Positions 24,600 to 34,747 of a DNA stretch of 64,000 nucleotides are shown here, in pieces. The notes under the pieces are model-generated. The model did no database searches, was not told where the DNA came from, and worked only from the letters and a program-made list of their open reading frames with translations. Both the position numbers and the translations under genes were made by a program. Positions within the stretch are counted from its first letter, which is position 1, and each line of letters begins with the position of its first letter. The stretch spans positions 10,800,187-10,864,186 of the forward strand of contig CM068320.1 in assembly GCA_034766995.1 (NCBI GenBank), given 5' to 3'. The stretch comes from Acanthacorydalis orientalis. Taxonomy: Eukaryota > Arthropoda > Insecta > Megaloptera > Corydalidae.

Positions 24600-25881
24600 T
24601 TAGGTGTTGGAATTAATTCGTAGCGTTTTACAAGAGATGGCGTAGGTAGTACAATCTTCCATTATTCCCATTAACCAAATATTTCCCGTAAAACAGCTGT
24701 CCTTAGGCGTCAGTTTCAGTATATGTCATTTGATTGAAGCGTAAATAACAACTCTGTACTTTATCGAATATGTCGAATTTCGTGCCGGATAAATTTTTTT
24801 GTGGGGAGTTTTACTTCATTACTTTTACATGAAAAAAAGTGCTGCTGAAAGTCATTGTATTTTAGTGGAAGTTTATGGTGACCATGCTCTAGCTGAGCAA
24901 ACGTGTCGGAAGTGGTTTGCACGTTTTAAAAGTGGTTATTTCGATTTGGAAGACAAGGAACGATCTCGACAGCCGAAAAAGTTTGACGATGAAGAATTGG
25001 AGGCATTGCTTAATGAAGACCCATGTCAAATACTTCAAGAATTGTCTGAATCGTTGGGAGTTGAATTGTCAACGGTAGGAAAATGCCTTAAAGCCATGAG
25101 AATCATCCAAAAGCAAGGAAATTGGGTCCCATACGAATTGAAACCGAGTGACTTTGAAAGGCGTTTTTCTACCTGTGAACTGCTGCTTCAACGGGAGAAA
25201 AGGAAGAGATTTTTGCATCGAATTGTCGCGGGCGATGAAAAGTGGATCAATTAGGACAATTCCAAGCTCTGTAAGTCATGGGTTAAGCCCGGCTAACCAT
25301 CAACACCAGCGGCGAAGCCAAATATCCATGGAGCCAAGCTCATGCTCTGTATTTGGTGGGATCATAAGGGCGTGATCTACTACGAGCTGCTCAAACCGAA
25401 TGAAACCATCACTAGGGATCACTACCGACTACAATTGATGCACTTGAGCCCTGCATTGAAGGAAAAACAGTCAGAATACTTTGAAAGACACGACAAAGTG
25501 ATTTTGGAGCACGATAATGCTCGTCCACACGTCGCAAAATCGGTCAAAACATACTTGGAACCGCTCTAATGGGAAGTCCTACCCCACCCGCCGTCTTCTC
25601 CAGATATTACTCCTTCGGATTACCACTTATCGTGATCGATGAGTCATGGCCTGTCTGGGTAGAAGTTCACTACTTATGAGGATTGCAAAAAATGGGTCGA
25701 TTCGTGGATTGCATCTACAGACGAGGCGTTCTTCCGACGTGGTACTCGTCTCCTGCCCGAAAGATGGAAAAAAGTAGTGGCTAACGATGGACAATACTTT
25801 GAGTATGTATTTTTCAATTTCATTTAAAATAAACGATCTTTTTTCATGAAGAAAACGCTACGAATTAATTCCAACACCTAA
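24600..25881 (+). mobile_element. Full-length decayed mariner (1282 bp)
   Basis: Perfectly matching inverted termini TTAGGTGTTGGAATTAATTC (continuing GTAGCGTTTT) open at 24600 and close at 25881, flanked by TA (24598-24599 and 25882-25883). Length and terminal organisation are those of a complete mariner. The interior is one transposase gene (24770-25827) broken by one frameshift and five stops. Termini this similar suggest the copy is not very old, or that it has been mobilised in trans. Confidence 0.95.
24770..25827 (+). pseudogene. Mariner transposase (mauritiana-like), inactivated
   Basis: Start MSNFVPDKF at 24770 mirrors the opening of mauritiana-group transposases. A +1 slip in the T run at about 24794-24800 moves to the main frame, which then stays constant to TAA at 25825. 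N-terminal part: KKSAAESHCILVEVYGDHA and KWFARFKSGYFDLEDKE, the first helix-turn-helix and linker, then a second one around LQELSESLGVELSTVGKCL. Catalytic part: first Asp in AGDEKWI, CIWWDHKGVIYYELL, second Asp in EHDNARPHVAKSVK, third Asp in SPDITPSDYHL. The DD34D triad is therefore intact. Stops: TAG 25252, TAA 25294, TAA 25567, TGA 25633, TAG 25660. It cannot make a full transposase. Confidence 0.95.
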
Positions 25882-26658
25882 TAAAAATTGGTAAATGATG
25901 AAATTTTACTATTTCTTTTTACTCTGTCGATGAAGCAGAATTATATTGTCCATTGACTGGTGTAATTACCTGGGAATAACATTACAATATTCATTATTGC
26001 TAAAAGAATTTATCTATAATATTTCAAGTTAGGTACATAATATTCTAAGGTTTGTAATGAAAATAATAAGGTTTTTAAATTGAAAAAAAATAGTTGATAT
26101 TAGTGCGACACTAATTTGTGAACAAAGGACGATTTTTTTAAAATATGTATTCAACATGTGTATTAGATATGCTTTGTGATGCAATATGGATTATATTTCT
26201 ATATAAATACATTTAAATATGTGTCATACTATTTAATTTTAGCCGAGATTAATAAGATTAATAATAGCCGAGAATAATAAAATCGTGATAGACGCATGTA
26301 AAAATATTTTATCTAATTTTAGATTTCCACTAACGTAATTTCTTAGACTTGCTTGTATTCACATTTGCAATTCATTCCAAATAATTTAGAATTTAGTTTC
26401 AATATAACATATTCTTTGATTATAATAATAATTTATTTCAAATACATTTTTGTTAAAAAGATAATTACATAATAAAATTGTTTATGTTTAGCCAATATTG
26501 GAATGTTTAAACTTACTATATTAAGATCTACGTATTTTCTATAATTTTAAACAATATCACATTTAGTTTATTTTGTTTCTTCGTTCGCAAAACTTAAAAA
26601 AATACTTTATTTATTTTCTATAGAATGAAATATTAAATTTTATTTATATAATGTACAC

Positions 26659-26695
<37 letters not shown>

Positions 26696-26778
26696 CATAC
26701 ACGAGGTTTGATCAAAAAATATCTAGACTGCGGGAACAAGTCATAATTGAGTAAGTGGGAGTAAAAAATAGTGATATA
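25882..26778. other. AT-rich non-coding stretch
   Basis: A short TA array with flanking CATA/CACA lies at about 26650-26700. I see nothing else. Confidence 0.5.
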
Positions 26779-27406
26779 TTACGTAGGTAGAAAAATAATT
26801 CTGGCTTATGACCTTTACATTCCTATACATTTTTCTTTGTAGCTATTTTCAATGGTTCCGAACTATAGGGTAACTAACGTCATGGTGGATGTAACGTGTA
26901 CTGCACGTGCCAATACGTTAAACATCTGTTTTTTTCCCCCGTATATGTGTATTTATTAACCTTTGTACTAGTTCTCGAATTGTTATGCGTGGTTCTGATT
27001 CAATCTTCAGTTGGTTATTATTGACGGAGGGACACCTGCGACCTTATTCGTTTTCAAAGATCTCGTCCCCAGCACGACATTTTTGGAATTACAATTGCGC
27101 TGTACGTTCTTTCACAGTACCCACACCAAAAGCATCGTTTAATTAACGAGCAGTTTCTGCTGTTTTATCACTCGTTTTGAACTCGTACAAAAAATGCATC
27201 TTATTTGCTTCTTTCCATGTTGAATGCAATAGCCCAATTTGAAGTAAAATTAATAATAAAACCAAAGTCAATGTTACCAAAATACAGATAGAAAAATGCA
27301 CTTTAAAATGATGTTAACATTAACACAATGAAATGACACTTTCATTGAAGAAAATTAAGGTTAGAATTCAAAAACAAAAACCACAATAATTTTTCTACTA
27401 AACTAA
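26779..27406 (-). mobile_element. Mariner miniature, copy 3 (628 bp)
   Basis: TA-flanked (26777-26778 and 27407-27408). Termini are TTACGTAGGTAGAAAAATAA on the left and, on the minus strand, TTAGTTTAGTAGAAAAATTA on the right. The minus strand has the 5' leader and a decayed N-terminal mariner region (HFLYEFKTSDKTAETAR, then DAFGVGTVKERT and later ITIRELVQR, with stops). The element is longer than its relatives partly because a segment of about 60-80 bp (about 26882-26955), shared with 22066-22122, interrupts it. No catalytic domain is present. Confidence 0.9.
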
Positions 27407-27526
27407 TAATATGATGCGACCAGCAGTTATGAACTGACTGTCGTTCAATTTCTATTGAAAAGTATTTTTTTCCAGAATTATAGTGATTTTCGTAATTAGA
27501 TTTGATTTACTCCGGCGATTTTTAAG

Positions 27527-28185
27527 ATGAAACTAATAAAAGAGCAGAGTTCCCGCGTGAAATTTTGTTTTAAACTTGGAAATTTAACTTTTGAAAACGA
27601 CCTTTTGAGAAAATACTCTAAGTTTGACGATATGCTTTAAGTACTTCATGTTGTTTAAGAAAATCAGAACTTTAATCAAAGATAATAAAAGACAGAGAAA
27701 GCCCTTTACTTCCCAAATTGACAAAAAGGCTATAGAAATTAACGAATTTATCTATGTTGAACTACGATTGACTGTTATGGAGATTACAGAATAAGTAAGA
27801 ATATTATATTGCCAAAACATCTAATCAAAAGCTTCGGGAATAAGTCATGTTCACGGCATTGTCACTGCATTCATCCTGAAAACGCAACAGAACATACTTC
27901 CCTTTTGGTTTGGAACTTTTTAGCGAAGAACAGAGTTATCTTCCTCACCCACTACACTCACTTTACTTGGCCTTGTGTCACATCTTTTCATTTCAAGTAC
28001 TAAAGACTTTATTAAAATAAAATTGATTTAAAACGATTGAAGAGATAAAAGAAATTTATGAGACGATCCAAGAACGATTCCCAAAAGTGGCTACAAGGTG
28101 TGCTTACAAAAATAGAATAGATATTGGCATCGATGAACAGCCGCTATAGGAGAGACTATTTTAAAAGGGGACTATTTTAATTTAG
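27527..28185 (+). pseudogene. Mariner-like transposase of a different lineage, deleted
   Basis: The frame opens at an ATG at 27527 with IKEQSSRVKFCFKLGN, matching the E-Q-R-x-x-V-K-F-C-x-K-L-G start of a common arthropod mariner group. Decayed sequence continues through ELRLTVMEIT (the RRLTVREIA helix-turn-helix) near 27765-27795. It then jumps to HPENATEHTSLLVWNFLAKN (the HDNAPAHTSLLVREFLAKN motif) near 27860-27930. The end is FKTIEEIKE near 28035-28065 and GTILI-type remains of the GDYFEG end. Many stops and frame changes are present, and the middle of the catalytic domain is deleted. Termini were not found. Confidence 0.7.
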
Positions 28186-28242
28186 AATATTTTTTTATAA
28201 ATAAAATATAATGCTAATTCAGTAATTTATTGATTAAAACTC

Positions 28243-28292
<50 letters not shown>

Positions 28293-28298
28293 GTACAA

Positions 28299-28332
<34 letters not shown>

Positions 28333-28354
28333 GTATGTATGTATATATGTACAA

Positions 28355-28393
<39 letters not shown>

Positions 28394-28412
28394 TGTATAT
28401 ATATATGTATGT
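28243..28412. repeat. Compound (TA)n(GA)n microsatellite
   Basis: TA tracts with TG and CAAA interruptions, ending in a GA run near 28374-28394. Confidence 0.95.
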
Positions 28413-28765
28413 ATTTAATATACAAATGGAGCTATCATAATTTAAAGTAAAACAGATACTTTAAAACACAACTAGGTAAAATGACTTGACACATTTGTCG
28501 CTGGTTGTTGATTTATAGTTGTGATAATGATCTATGTACGACACTGGTGCACGTTGCTTTTGCGTTATTGTTAACAATTTACAATGTCGAATTTAATTTA
28601 TCATAACATGTATGGAGACGTCAATGCGTAATGCGTTATGATTAAAAAGGGTGACGCACGAACTGCGCAGAAAAACAGAAACTCTCTAGTGCAAACGCAC
28701 ATAGTAGCACATTACACACAATACATGTATATATTTATACATAGACACAAATTCGCACTTTTATA

Positions 28766-28767
28766 TT

Positions 28768-28801
<34 letters not shown>

Positions 28802-28840
28802 AACATATTTATATATGAATATATATATACACATATATAT
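28766..28840. repeat. Interrupted TA array
   Basis: TA tracts broken by CA, TTT and GAA. Confidence 0.9.
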
Positions 28841-29162
28841 TCTTTCTATTGACCACATAATGACACACTGAAGTATGCACTAATATAAAAACACTTCAAT
28901 TTGTCAATTAAATTTATTAATAATAAACTTATATGTGGTGAATATAATGAGCTTATTGGTAGTATGCTATTTCAAAGAAAATATTGAACACTCATAACAA
29001 ATTTACAAAACAAATATTTTTTTTGTATAATTCAATATTTGAATGAAAAATGATAACAATAGACCATTTTGTTTAATAAATACATTATCGTAAAAGTAAA
29101 CATTTAATTACTCCTTCATAATTAATTATTAATATGTAGATTATTTTTGTACACATTTCTAT

Positions 29163-29165
<3 letters not shown>

Positions 29166-29225
<60 letters not shown>
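29166..29225. repeat. (TA)n microsatellite
   Basis: Pure TA, about 60 bp. Confidence 0.95.
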
Positions 29226-29229
<4 letters not shown>

Positions 29230-30305
29230 GTAGATAGATTCATGAAATACTAATTGTTTAATATTTATCAATATAAAGGCATCATTTGTCTATAAACATA
29301 AATGTGTGGTCATTAATTATATTAAAGTCTAGAATTATAACTCGATTTGAAAAAAAATGCTCATTAGCGAAAGGTCAGGAGTTTTATACATTGGTTTCAA
29401 TTCAAACAGTGCAAATCCAATTGTTCTTTTATTTTTAATTGTTTTAATTTATTTGTAATTTTTAATATGCATTTTTAATCATTTTGTGAATTTTTTCATT
29501 TTAAAATTTTAACAGAGAAATTTTGTAGCTAAAATATACCAAGTATTATACAAGCACAGTTTTAAAAAGGGGTGATTGCTCTTGCATTCTGTTTGACGGG
29601 AATCGATTTGCACTTTTAATGTCACTAAACTGGAAATTTTTGTTTAACTAAAAATTAGTTAAATTTACATATAATGGTATATGAAGGTTTATAAGCTGAT
29701 TTTAATCCATGAAAACTATTGCTAATTTGAACTATATTTATTCAATAATATGTTAATATTTGTAGTAACATTATAGATTTCGTATAGTAGAATACAAATA
29801 AATTTATTAGTTTTATAAAAATAGCTTTCATAAAACAATATTGATATTTCTCACATCATATAATATTAAGTCAAATTCATAACATCAACTAAACTTATTT
29901 CCATTTATTCATTATGGCAAAGTCTGCTATATTAATCGTATTTGACGTGTAACCTCTGTGTAAATAATCTAAGCCGAATGTATAGAATATTACTTTGAAT
30001 AATATTAAGTTCTCGTATATGCTTTAAGTTCAGTAATTTAAGTTCTAACAATTGTTTCATATGTAATATAAGAAATAACTATATATTTTCACATATTGAC
30101 TTTTTCACTTTCTCCCAGACCGCATTTTTTATAATTATCTATGTTCAATTAGTAATTATTGTTATTATTTAATTGTTTACGAGCGTGAGATAGTTAGATA
30201 TGAGTCATAATAGAAAATCAAAATACACCCCATTTTCAAACTCAAATTTTAATGCAAAATGTCTGAGCGCCAAATTCTATAATCAATTCATTTAACATTC
30301 AACAG

Positions 30306-30532
30306 TCATTCTTCCAAAGAGATTTAAAATACACATGTGAAATAATCCAAATAGGAAAAATACCTAATATTGATTGGACAAAACTTATAAATACAATAAT
30401 AAAAAGGGATAAAACACTTCAAAGAAACAATACATTTAAAAGACTATCTGCTAATATAGTATTCAGAGATTTTTCTTGCGAGAAACACGTTAAAATAAAC
30501 CCGAATGCTAACATGGATAAATATGTATGTAG
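30306..30532 (+). CDS. Candidate internal exon, unknown protein
   Basis: I do not recognise the product. The 227-bp segment follows AACATTCAACAG (acceptor-like) and ends at TGTAG before GTAAAT (good donor match). It is open throughout in one frame of 75 codons, and that frame remains open for about 13 codons upstream. The encoded peptide is varied and soluble-looking: SFFQRDLKYTCEIIQIGKI, then PNIDWTKLINTIIKRD, RLSANIVFRDFSCEKHVKIN and PNANMDKYVC. That differs from the Ile/Tyr/Asn-biased chance frames nearby. No neighbouring exons were identified, so a transposon or viral fragment, or chance, remains possible. Confidence 0.3.
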
Positions 30533-30979
30533 GTAAATGAGGTAATTTAATAGGGTTATAAGAAGTACAGATACGAGTTCAGGAAATTCCATAAAATTTT
30601 ACATGAATTTCCATATTAGGAGTGATTTTTATAAAGATCTCATTCTTCAAAAATTTCGAAAAAAAACTTAACTGAAAACTTTTTATTAATTTATTTAATT
30701 AACTGATATCAAATACTATTTTTCAAAACTAACGTAATATAACCTTCTATACATTCTAAATTCTAAAATTTATGGAATATAAATTGTTGACTTCTCGTAA
30801 AATTATTTTAAGTATTTATTTAATTGACATGTATACAATCAATAATATAATGAATCATAGTAAACAACGGCAAAACAAGAATATATTGATTTTAAATTCT
30901 ATAAATGTAGTGAATTATTTATTGAGTATGTTATATTGGTTGACTTTACTTATCACCGATATAAAGAGAAAATTTGTAA
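30533..30979. other. AT-rich stretch (possible intron)
   Basis: I see nothing recognisable. A 72-codon frame at 30772-30990 has no motif. Confidence 0.4.
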
Positions 30980-31212
30980 CTAGTATATAACCTGTCAAAA
31001 TTGACGAGAAAATAGAAAGAAATATAGAAAGAAAAATTGTTTATTGGTTTTTACAGGATACTATATTTAAACATAAAAACTACTTAAGAACGAAACATAA
31101 TGAATTAAACTTGAAACCGATGAGCTGACAAAGCAAAAATTTCTTGTGATCACAGACTTTGTCCTGCAGACAAAGTGACGAGAAACTTGGGTTTTTATTA
31201 TATAGAAAGAAT
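30980..31212 (-). mobile_element. Helitron-like repeat, second family, copy A
   Basis: On the minus strand it begins near TCTTTCTATATAATAAAAAC and ends with the palindrome GTCAATTTTGAC, about 10 nt, then CTAG followed by T. A 5' TC, a hairpin about 10 nt before the end, CTRR and a following T are the structural marks of non-autonomous Helitrons. A related copy of similar length and order lies at 32923-33172 in the same orientation. No coding capacity is present. Confidence 0.55.
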
Positions 31213-31274
31213 ATGATAAATAGATAAATAAAATTTAGTTACTTCTGTAGTACTCGTTAGAAAAAAGTTCATTC

Positions 31275-31348
<74 letters not shown>

Positions 31349-31379
31349 ATATATATATATATATATACTCGTATATACA
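31275..31379. repeat. Compound (CT)n(TA)n microsatellite
   Basis: A CT run of about 20 bp passes into a TA tract of about 80 bp with one GTG interruption. Confidence 0.95.
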
Positions 31380-31953
31380 CATTATCTTTTTAATGAAACA
31401 ATTAATGATGACAATCGAAAATCGGAAACATATTGAAAATTAATTTTGTAATATTACATAAGTGTGTGAATTTAGTACAATTTTATACACAAATACCTCT
31501 ATAGTTTCATTTTTCCGTTTAGTTAAGGAAATATCTAAAAATTTTTATGAACAAATATATATTGAAATAAAATTATAAATAAAACTGAGAGTCTTACAAG
31601 TAAAATGAATTCGAATGAGGAGTTTTATTATTGTAATTTATCGCGGAGTTGTATTATATATTGTAATCAATCATTAATCAATAAATTATTTGTACATGTT
31701 TATAAGTGATTTGTTTATAATAGAAACATATGTTTATGAAAAGATTAAAATAAAATTGTGGAGTATATCTAGTAAAAGAAAAATGTGCACTAAATCATAT
31801 TTTTCATATTTTTAAACTATAAAAAAATGTATAAACAGTAGAAAAATGTATTGAATTTATAAAATTATATAAGTTATTCTGAAAATAAAATCATTTTTTG
31901 TGTTTATTTGATTTTAAATAGTCCTTTAACAACGTCAGGCGTTTGCATAACAT

Positions 31954-32028
<75 letters not shown>

Positions 32029-32029
32029 T
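31954..32029. repeat. (TA)n microsatellite
   Basis: TA tract with CA interruptions. Confidence 0.95.
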
Positions 32030-32358
32030 CCAGATGTGGTTTCATTCAAGAAAATAAATAAAAATAATGTTTTTATAAAAATTTATCACATGCACTAGTG
32101 ATATCGTGCGTATTTTTTTAAAAAAGTGTGGGAAGGAACAGAAATTTCGTGGGTAGTTGAATTTATTCGAAAATATTAATTATGTTGACAATAATGTCTG
32201 TTTTTGGCGAAACACTCCACAACCACAAAGTGTGCTGTTCTGATACCCACTAAATGCAAACAGCAATTAAAATTAAAATAACATTCTTTTTTCCGAGTTC
32301 TATATTCACATAAGTATATATATCAAAGTGTATTTTCGATAGTGTTGACGTTCGTGTT

Positions 32359-32556
32359 ATGCATGCCAAGCCACGCGCCGGGGATCATTTTTTGAAGATA
32401 AACGACGGATGCTGTAAAGAGATCGTTGCGTTCTTGAATATTATTCTGAATTCCTCAGAAATGGATTCGCAGTGTCACGCCAAAAGAACTTGTCAATGTC
32501 AGATTTCTAAACGCCTACAACGTGCACGCATTTGCGTTATTTTTATTAATACATAA
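32359..32556 (+). CDS. Small open frame of unknown nature
   Basis: I do not recognise it. The 65-codon frame starts MHAKPRAGDHFLKINDGCCK and contains several Cys residues (CCK, CHAKRTCQCQ). The surrounding segment (about 32335-32545) is clearly richer in G+C than its neighbours. There is no start context, splice site or partner exon that I can defend, so a fragment of an unidentified transposon or an exon are equally possible. Confidence 0.2.
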   Translation: MHAKPRAGDHFLKINDGCCKEIVAFLNIILNSSEMDSQCHAKRTCQCQISKRLQRARICVIFINT

Positions 32557-32730
32557 TTTTAAATTGGAATGAAAATAAGCTTCACTGGCGAGTAAATGTA
32601 CCACCATAAAATTTACTTAAAGTATGTCTTCGTTTGATGACAGAAGGTCACAGACCTAGAAGATATTTATGAAATATATATATGTAGGTATGTGCATCAT
32701 ACATATACATATATAAATACACACAGAAGC

Positions 32731-32735
32731 ATACA

Positions 32736-32789
<54 letters not shown>
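32731..32789. repeat. (TA)n microsatellite
   Basis: TA tract with one CA interruption, preceded by CATA-type repeats from about 32675. Confidence 0.95.
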
Positions 32790-32793
<4 letters not shown>

Positions 32794-32922
32794 GTCTTCT
32801 TTTTATTAATGTTTGTCATAAGTAAGCAGATACAATTACATTAGTTTTTCCACAAGTTAAAAGATGATTTAGCTTCAACTTATTTTTATTGTAAGAGACA
32901 AAAGACAATAATTATTAGATAA

Positions 32923-33172
32923 CTAGTAAAAATTCCGTCCAAATTGATGAGAAAATAGAAAGAAACCGAGAAAGTAAAACTTTTTATTGATTTTTACAAC
33001 ATAATATATAAACATAAAAATACCTAAGAACAAAACTTAATTAATTAAACATGAAACCTAACCATTGTGAAGATTTTCTTATACACCATATTTGCTAGAT
33101 GGCGACAGATGACCACGTTGCGGACAAGGTGACGAGAAATATGAGTTATTATTATTAAGAGAAAGAACATTT
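32923..33172 (-). mobile_element. Helitron-like repeat, second family, copy B
   Basis: The minus strand runs from TCTTTCTCTTAATAATAATA through TTTCTCGTCACCTTGTCCGC to TCATCAATTTGGACGG and CTAG followed by T. It shares order, length and most words with copy A at 30980-31212, including CTCGTCAC near the 5' end and a TTTTCTC(A/G)TCAATTT segment before the 3' end. The hairpin is less perfect than in copy A. Confidence 0.55.
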
Positions 33173-33271
33173 TAAATGCACTTCAATGTGTTTATGAAAT
33201 GAAAATGAAAAAAGTACATTAAAAAGATAAAACTGATAATTTTAAGCCAATTTGTTATCACGAATACATGA

Positions 33272-33299
33272 AAATGAAGAAATTATAGTATATATATAT

Positions 33300-33351
<52 letters not shown>

Positions 33352-33367
33352 TATAATTTCTTCATTT
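33272..33367. repeat. 96-bp palindrome centred on a TA array
   Basis: AAATGAAGAAATTATAG (33272-33288) and its exact complement CTATAATTTCTTCATTT (33351-33367) flank a TA/CATA array, giving arms of 17 bp plus alternating TA. The right arm is also the left terminus of the Tigger-like element at 33351. Confidence 0.9.
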
Positions 33368-34576
33368 ATGCGGTCTCCATTTATTCGAATAAACTCTAGC
33401 GCGGTTGAAAAATTTTTAAATTTTAAATAATCAACTAGACTCCAAATGTTATCACAATCCATAAATTGATCATGATGTATCACATATTGTAATTATACAA
33501 ACTCGTGATTTCCCCAATTTAATTTATTCAATAATCTTATTTACAATAGAGTAGTTAACATATCTAGTAGGGTAATAATAAATAGTTTTAAAAAATATTA
33601 TCTGAAATACACTTTTAAACAAATATTTGATAAGTTGAAGGCGGATAAACAAATAACATTATGCGATTTGTGGTGTAATTAAAATATCCTCTCCCATCGA
33701 AAAAAAAAATAAAAAAATTGGAAAGATTTAAAGAGTACAACCATGAACGCTGTCTGGAAAAAATTGTCGCCAGATTGTATTTGCATGTTAATAGACCATT
33801 ACAGTTTATTAGAAAATGTTAATAATGGCGTTGCTGAGGTAGTGGTACTAGGACAATAATTAGAAGGTGAAAGGTTTAGTGACTTGAATGCTTCTGATAT
33901 TGAAAAACTTTTAAAATCACACGATTCCGAATTTACAACTAATGATCTTATTGAATTAAACCAAGAAAAGAACAACGAAGAAGAAAAGCAAGAAGATGTT
34001 GAAGAAGAATCCCCTTATCTGTTTACAACATTAAAGATTCTATATCTATGATTCAAAAAGCTATTGATTTTATTGAAATTGTAGATCCTGATAATGAGAG
34101 AAGTGGTTCACTCTGCAAGGGATTAAAAGCTCACATTGTACCGTACGAACTCGTTCTAGAGGAAAGGAAAAGAGCAGGAAAGCAGCAGACTTTGGATAGA
34201 ATCTTTATGCCATCAACATCGACAGACATAACAGATACAACGGTAATGACGACAGCCGTAATAGTAGAAGATTCATCTAGCGAGAGTGATTTTGAATAGC
34301 TGAATTTAAAGTTGTAAGATTTGTGATATTTAATCTTTATGGAAATAAATGATAGCTATATCAAAAAGTGTGTTATTTTGTTATTAGTAACCTCTTATAT
34401 AGACGTATATATAAAAAAAGTTAATTAAAAATTTTCTACCCCAATAAAATTAAAATATTTTAGAATATGGAACAGATCCCTATTTTTAACAGCTTTTTAT
34501 GGCTCCATTTACGCAATTTTATTTACGAGCTGTTTTCGTGGAACCAATTACTCCTGTAAATGGAGGGATTATAATA
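33351..34576 (+). mobile_element. Pogo/Tigger-like element (about 1.2 kb, deleted)
   Basis: The left end CTATAATTTCTTCATTTATG and the complement of the right end (TATAATCCCTCCATTTACAG) are recognisably the same terminus. Both are bordered by TA arrays. Subterminal sequence near the right end repeats the GGAAC...CCATTTACG theme seen in Tigger-like termini. The interior holds the C-terminal half of a transposase (33722-34299). The N-terminal DNA-binding region and most of the catalytic domain are missing. Confidence 0.75.
33722..34299 (+). pseudogene. Tigger-like transposase C-terminal half
   Basis: The frame KDLKSTTMNAVWKKLSPD corresponds to the A-W-x-x-V/T-x-x-T-(I/M)-x-N-x-W segment after the DDE core. 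It continues through LNASDIEKLLKSHDSEFTTNDLIEL, the post-catalytic motif, and an acidic Glu-rich linker, with one TAA near 33857. A frameshift near 34033 then leads to MIQKAIDFIEIVDPDNERSG, matching the D-P-N-x-E-R-S motif. After that come RKRAGKQQTLDRIFMPSTS, a Q-T-x-L-D-R-F-F-type motif, and a Ser/Glu-rich tail ending SSESDFE before TAG at 34297. The same domain order is seen at 10919-11203. Confidence 0.8.
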
Positions 34577-34663
34577 CGAGTATACATACATATACATACA
34601 TTTATATATATATATATACATATACATACATTTATATATATATATACATATACATATACATAC

Positions 34664-34731
<68 letters not shown>

Positions 34732-34747
34732 CTATATATATATATAC
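34577..34747. repeat. Compound (CATA)n(TA)n array
   Basis: Repeated CATA/TTTATA blocks and TA tracts directly right of the Tigger-like terminus. Confidence 0.95.

Larger units (their letters stand above)
28186..30305. other. AT-rich non-coding stretch with TA arrays
   Basis: Contains three TA arrays (listed) and a less AT-rich patch at about 28470-28700 with several CpG-containing words but no convincing frame. Nothing else is recognisable. Confidence 0.5.
31213..32922. other. AT-rich stretch with TA arrays and one unknown frame
   Basis: Holds the microsatellites listed separately and the open frame at 32359-32556. Otherwise nothing is recognisable. Confidence 0.45.
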
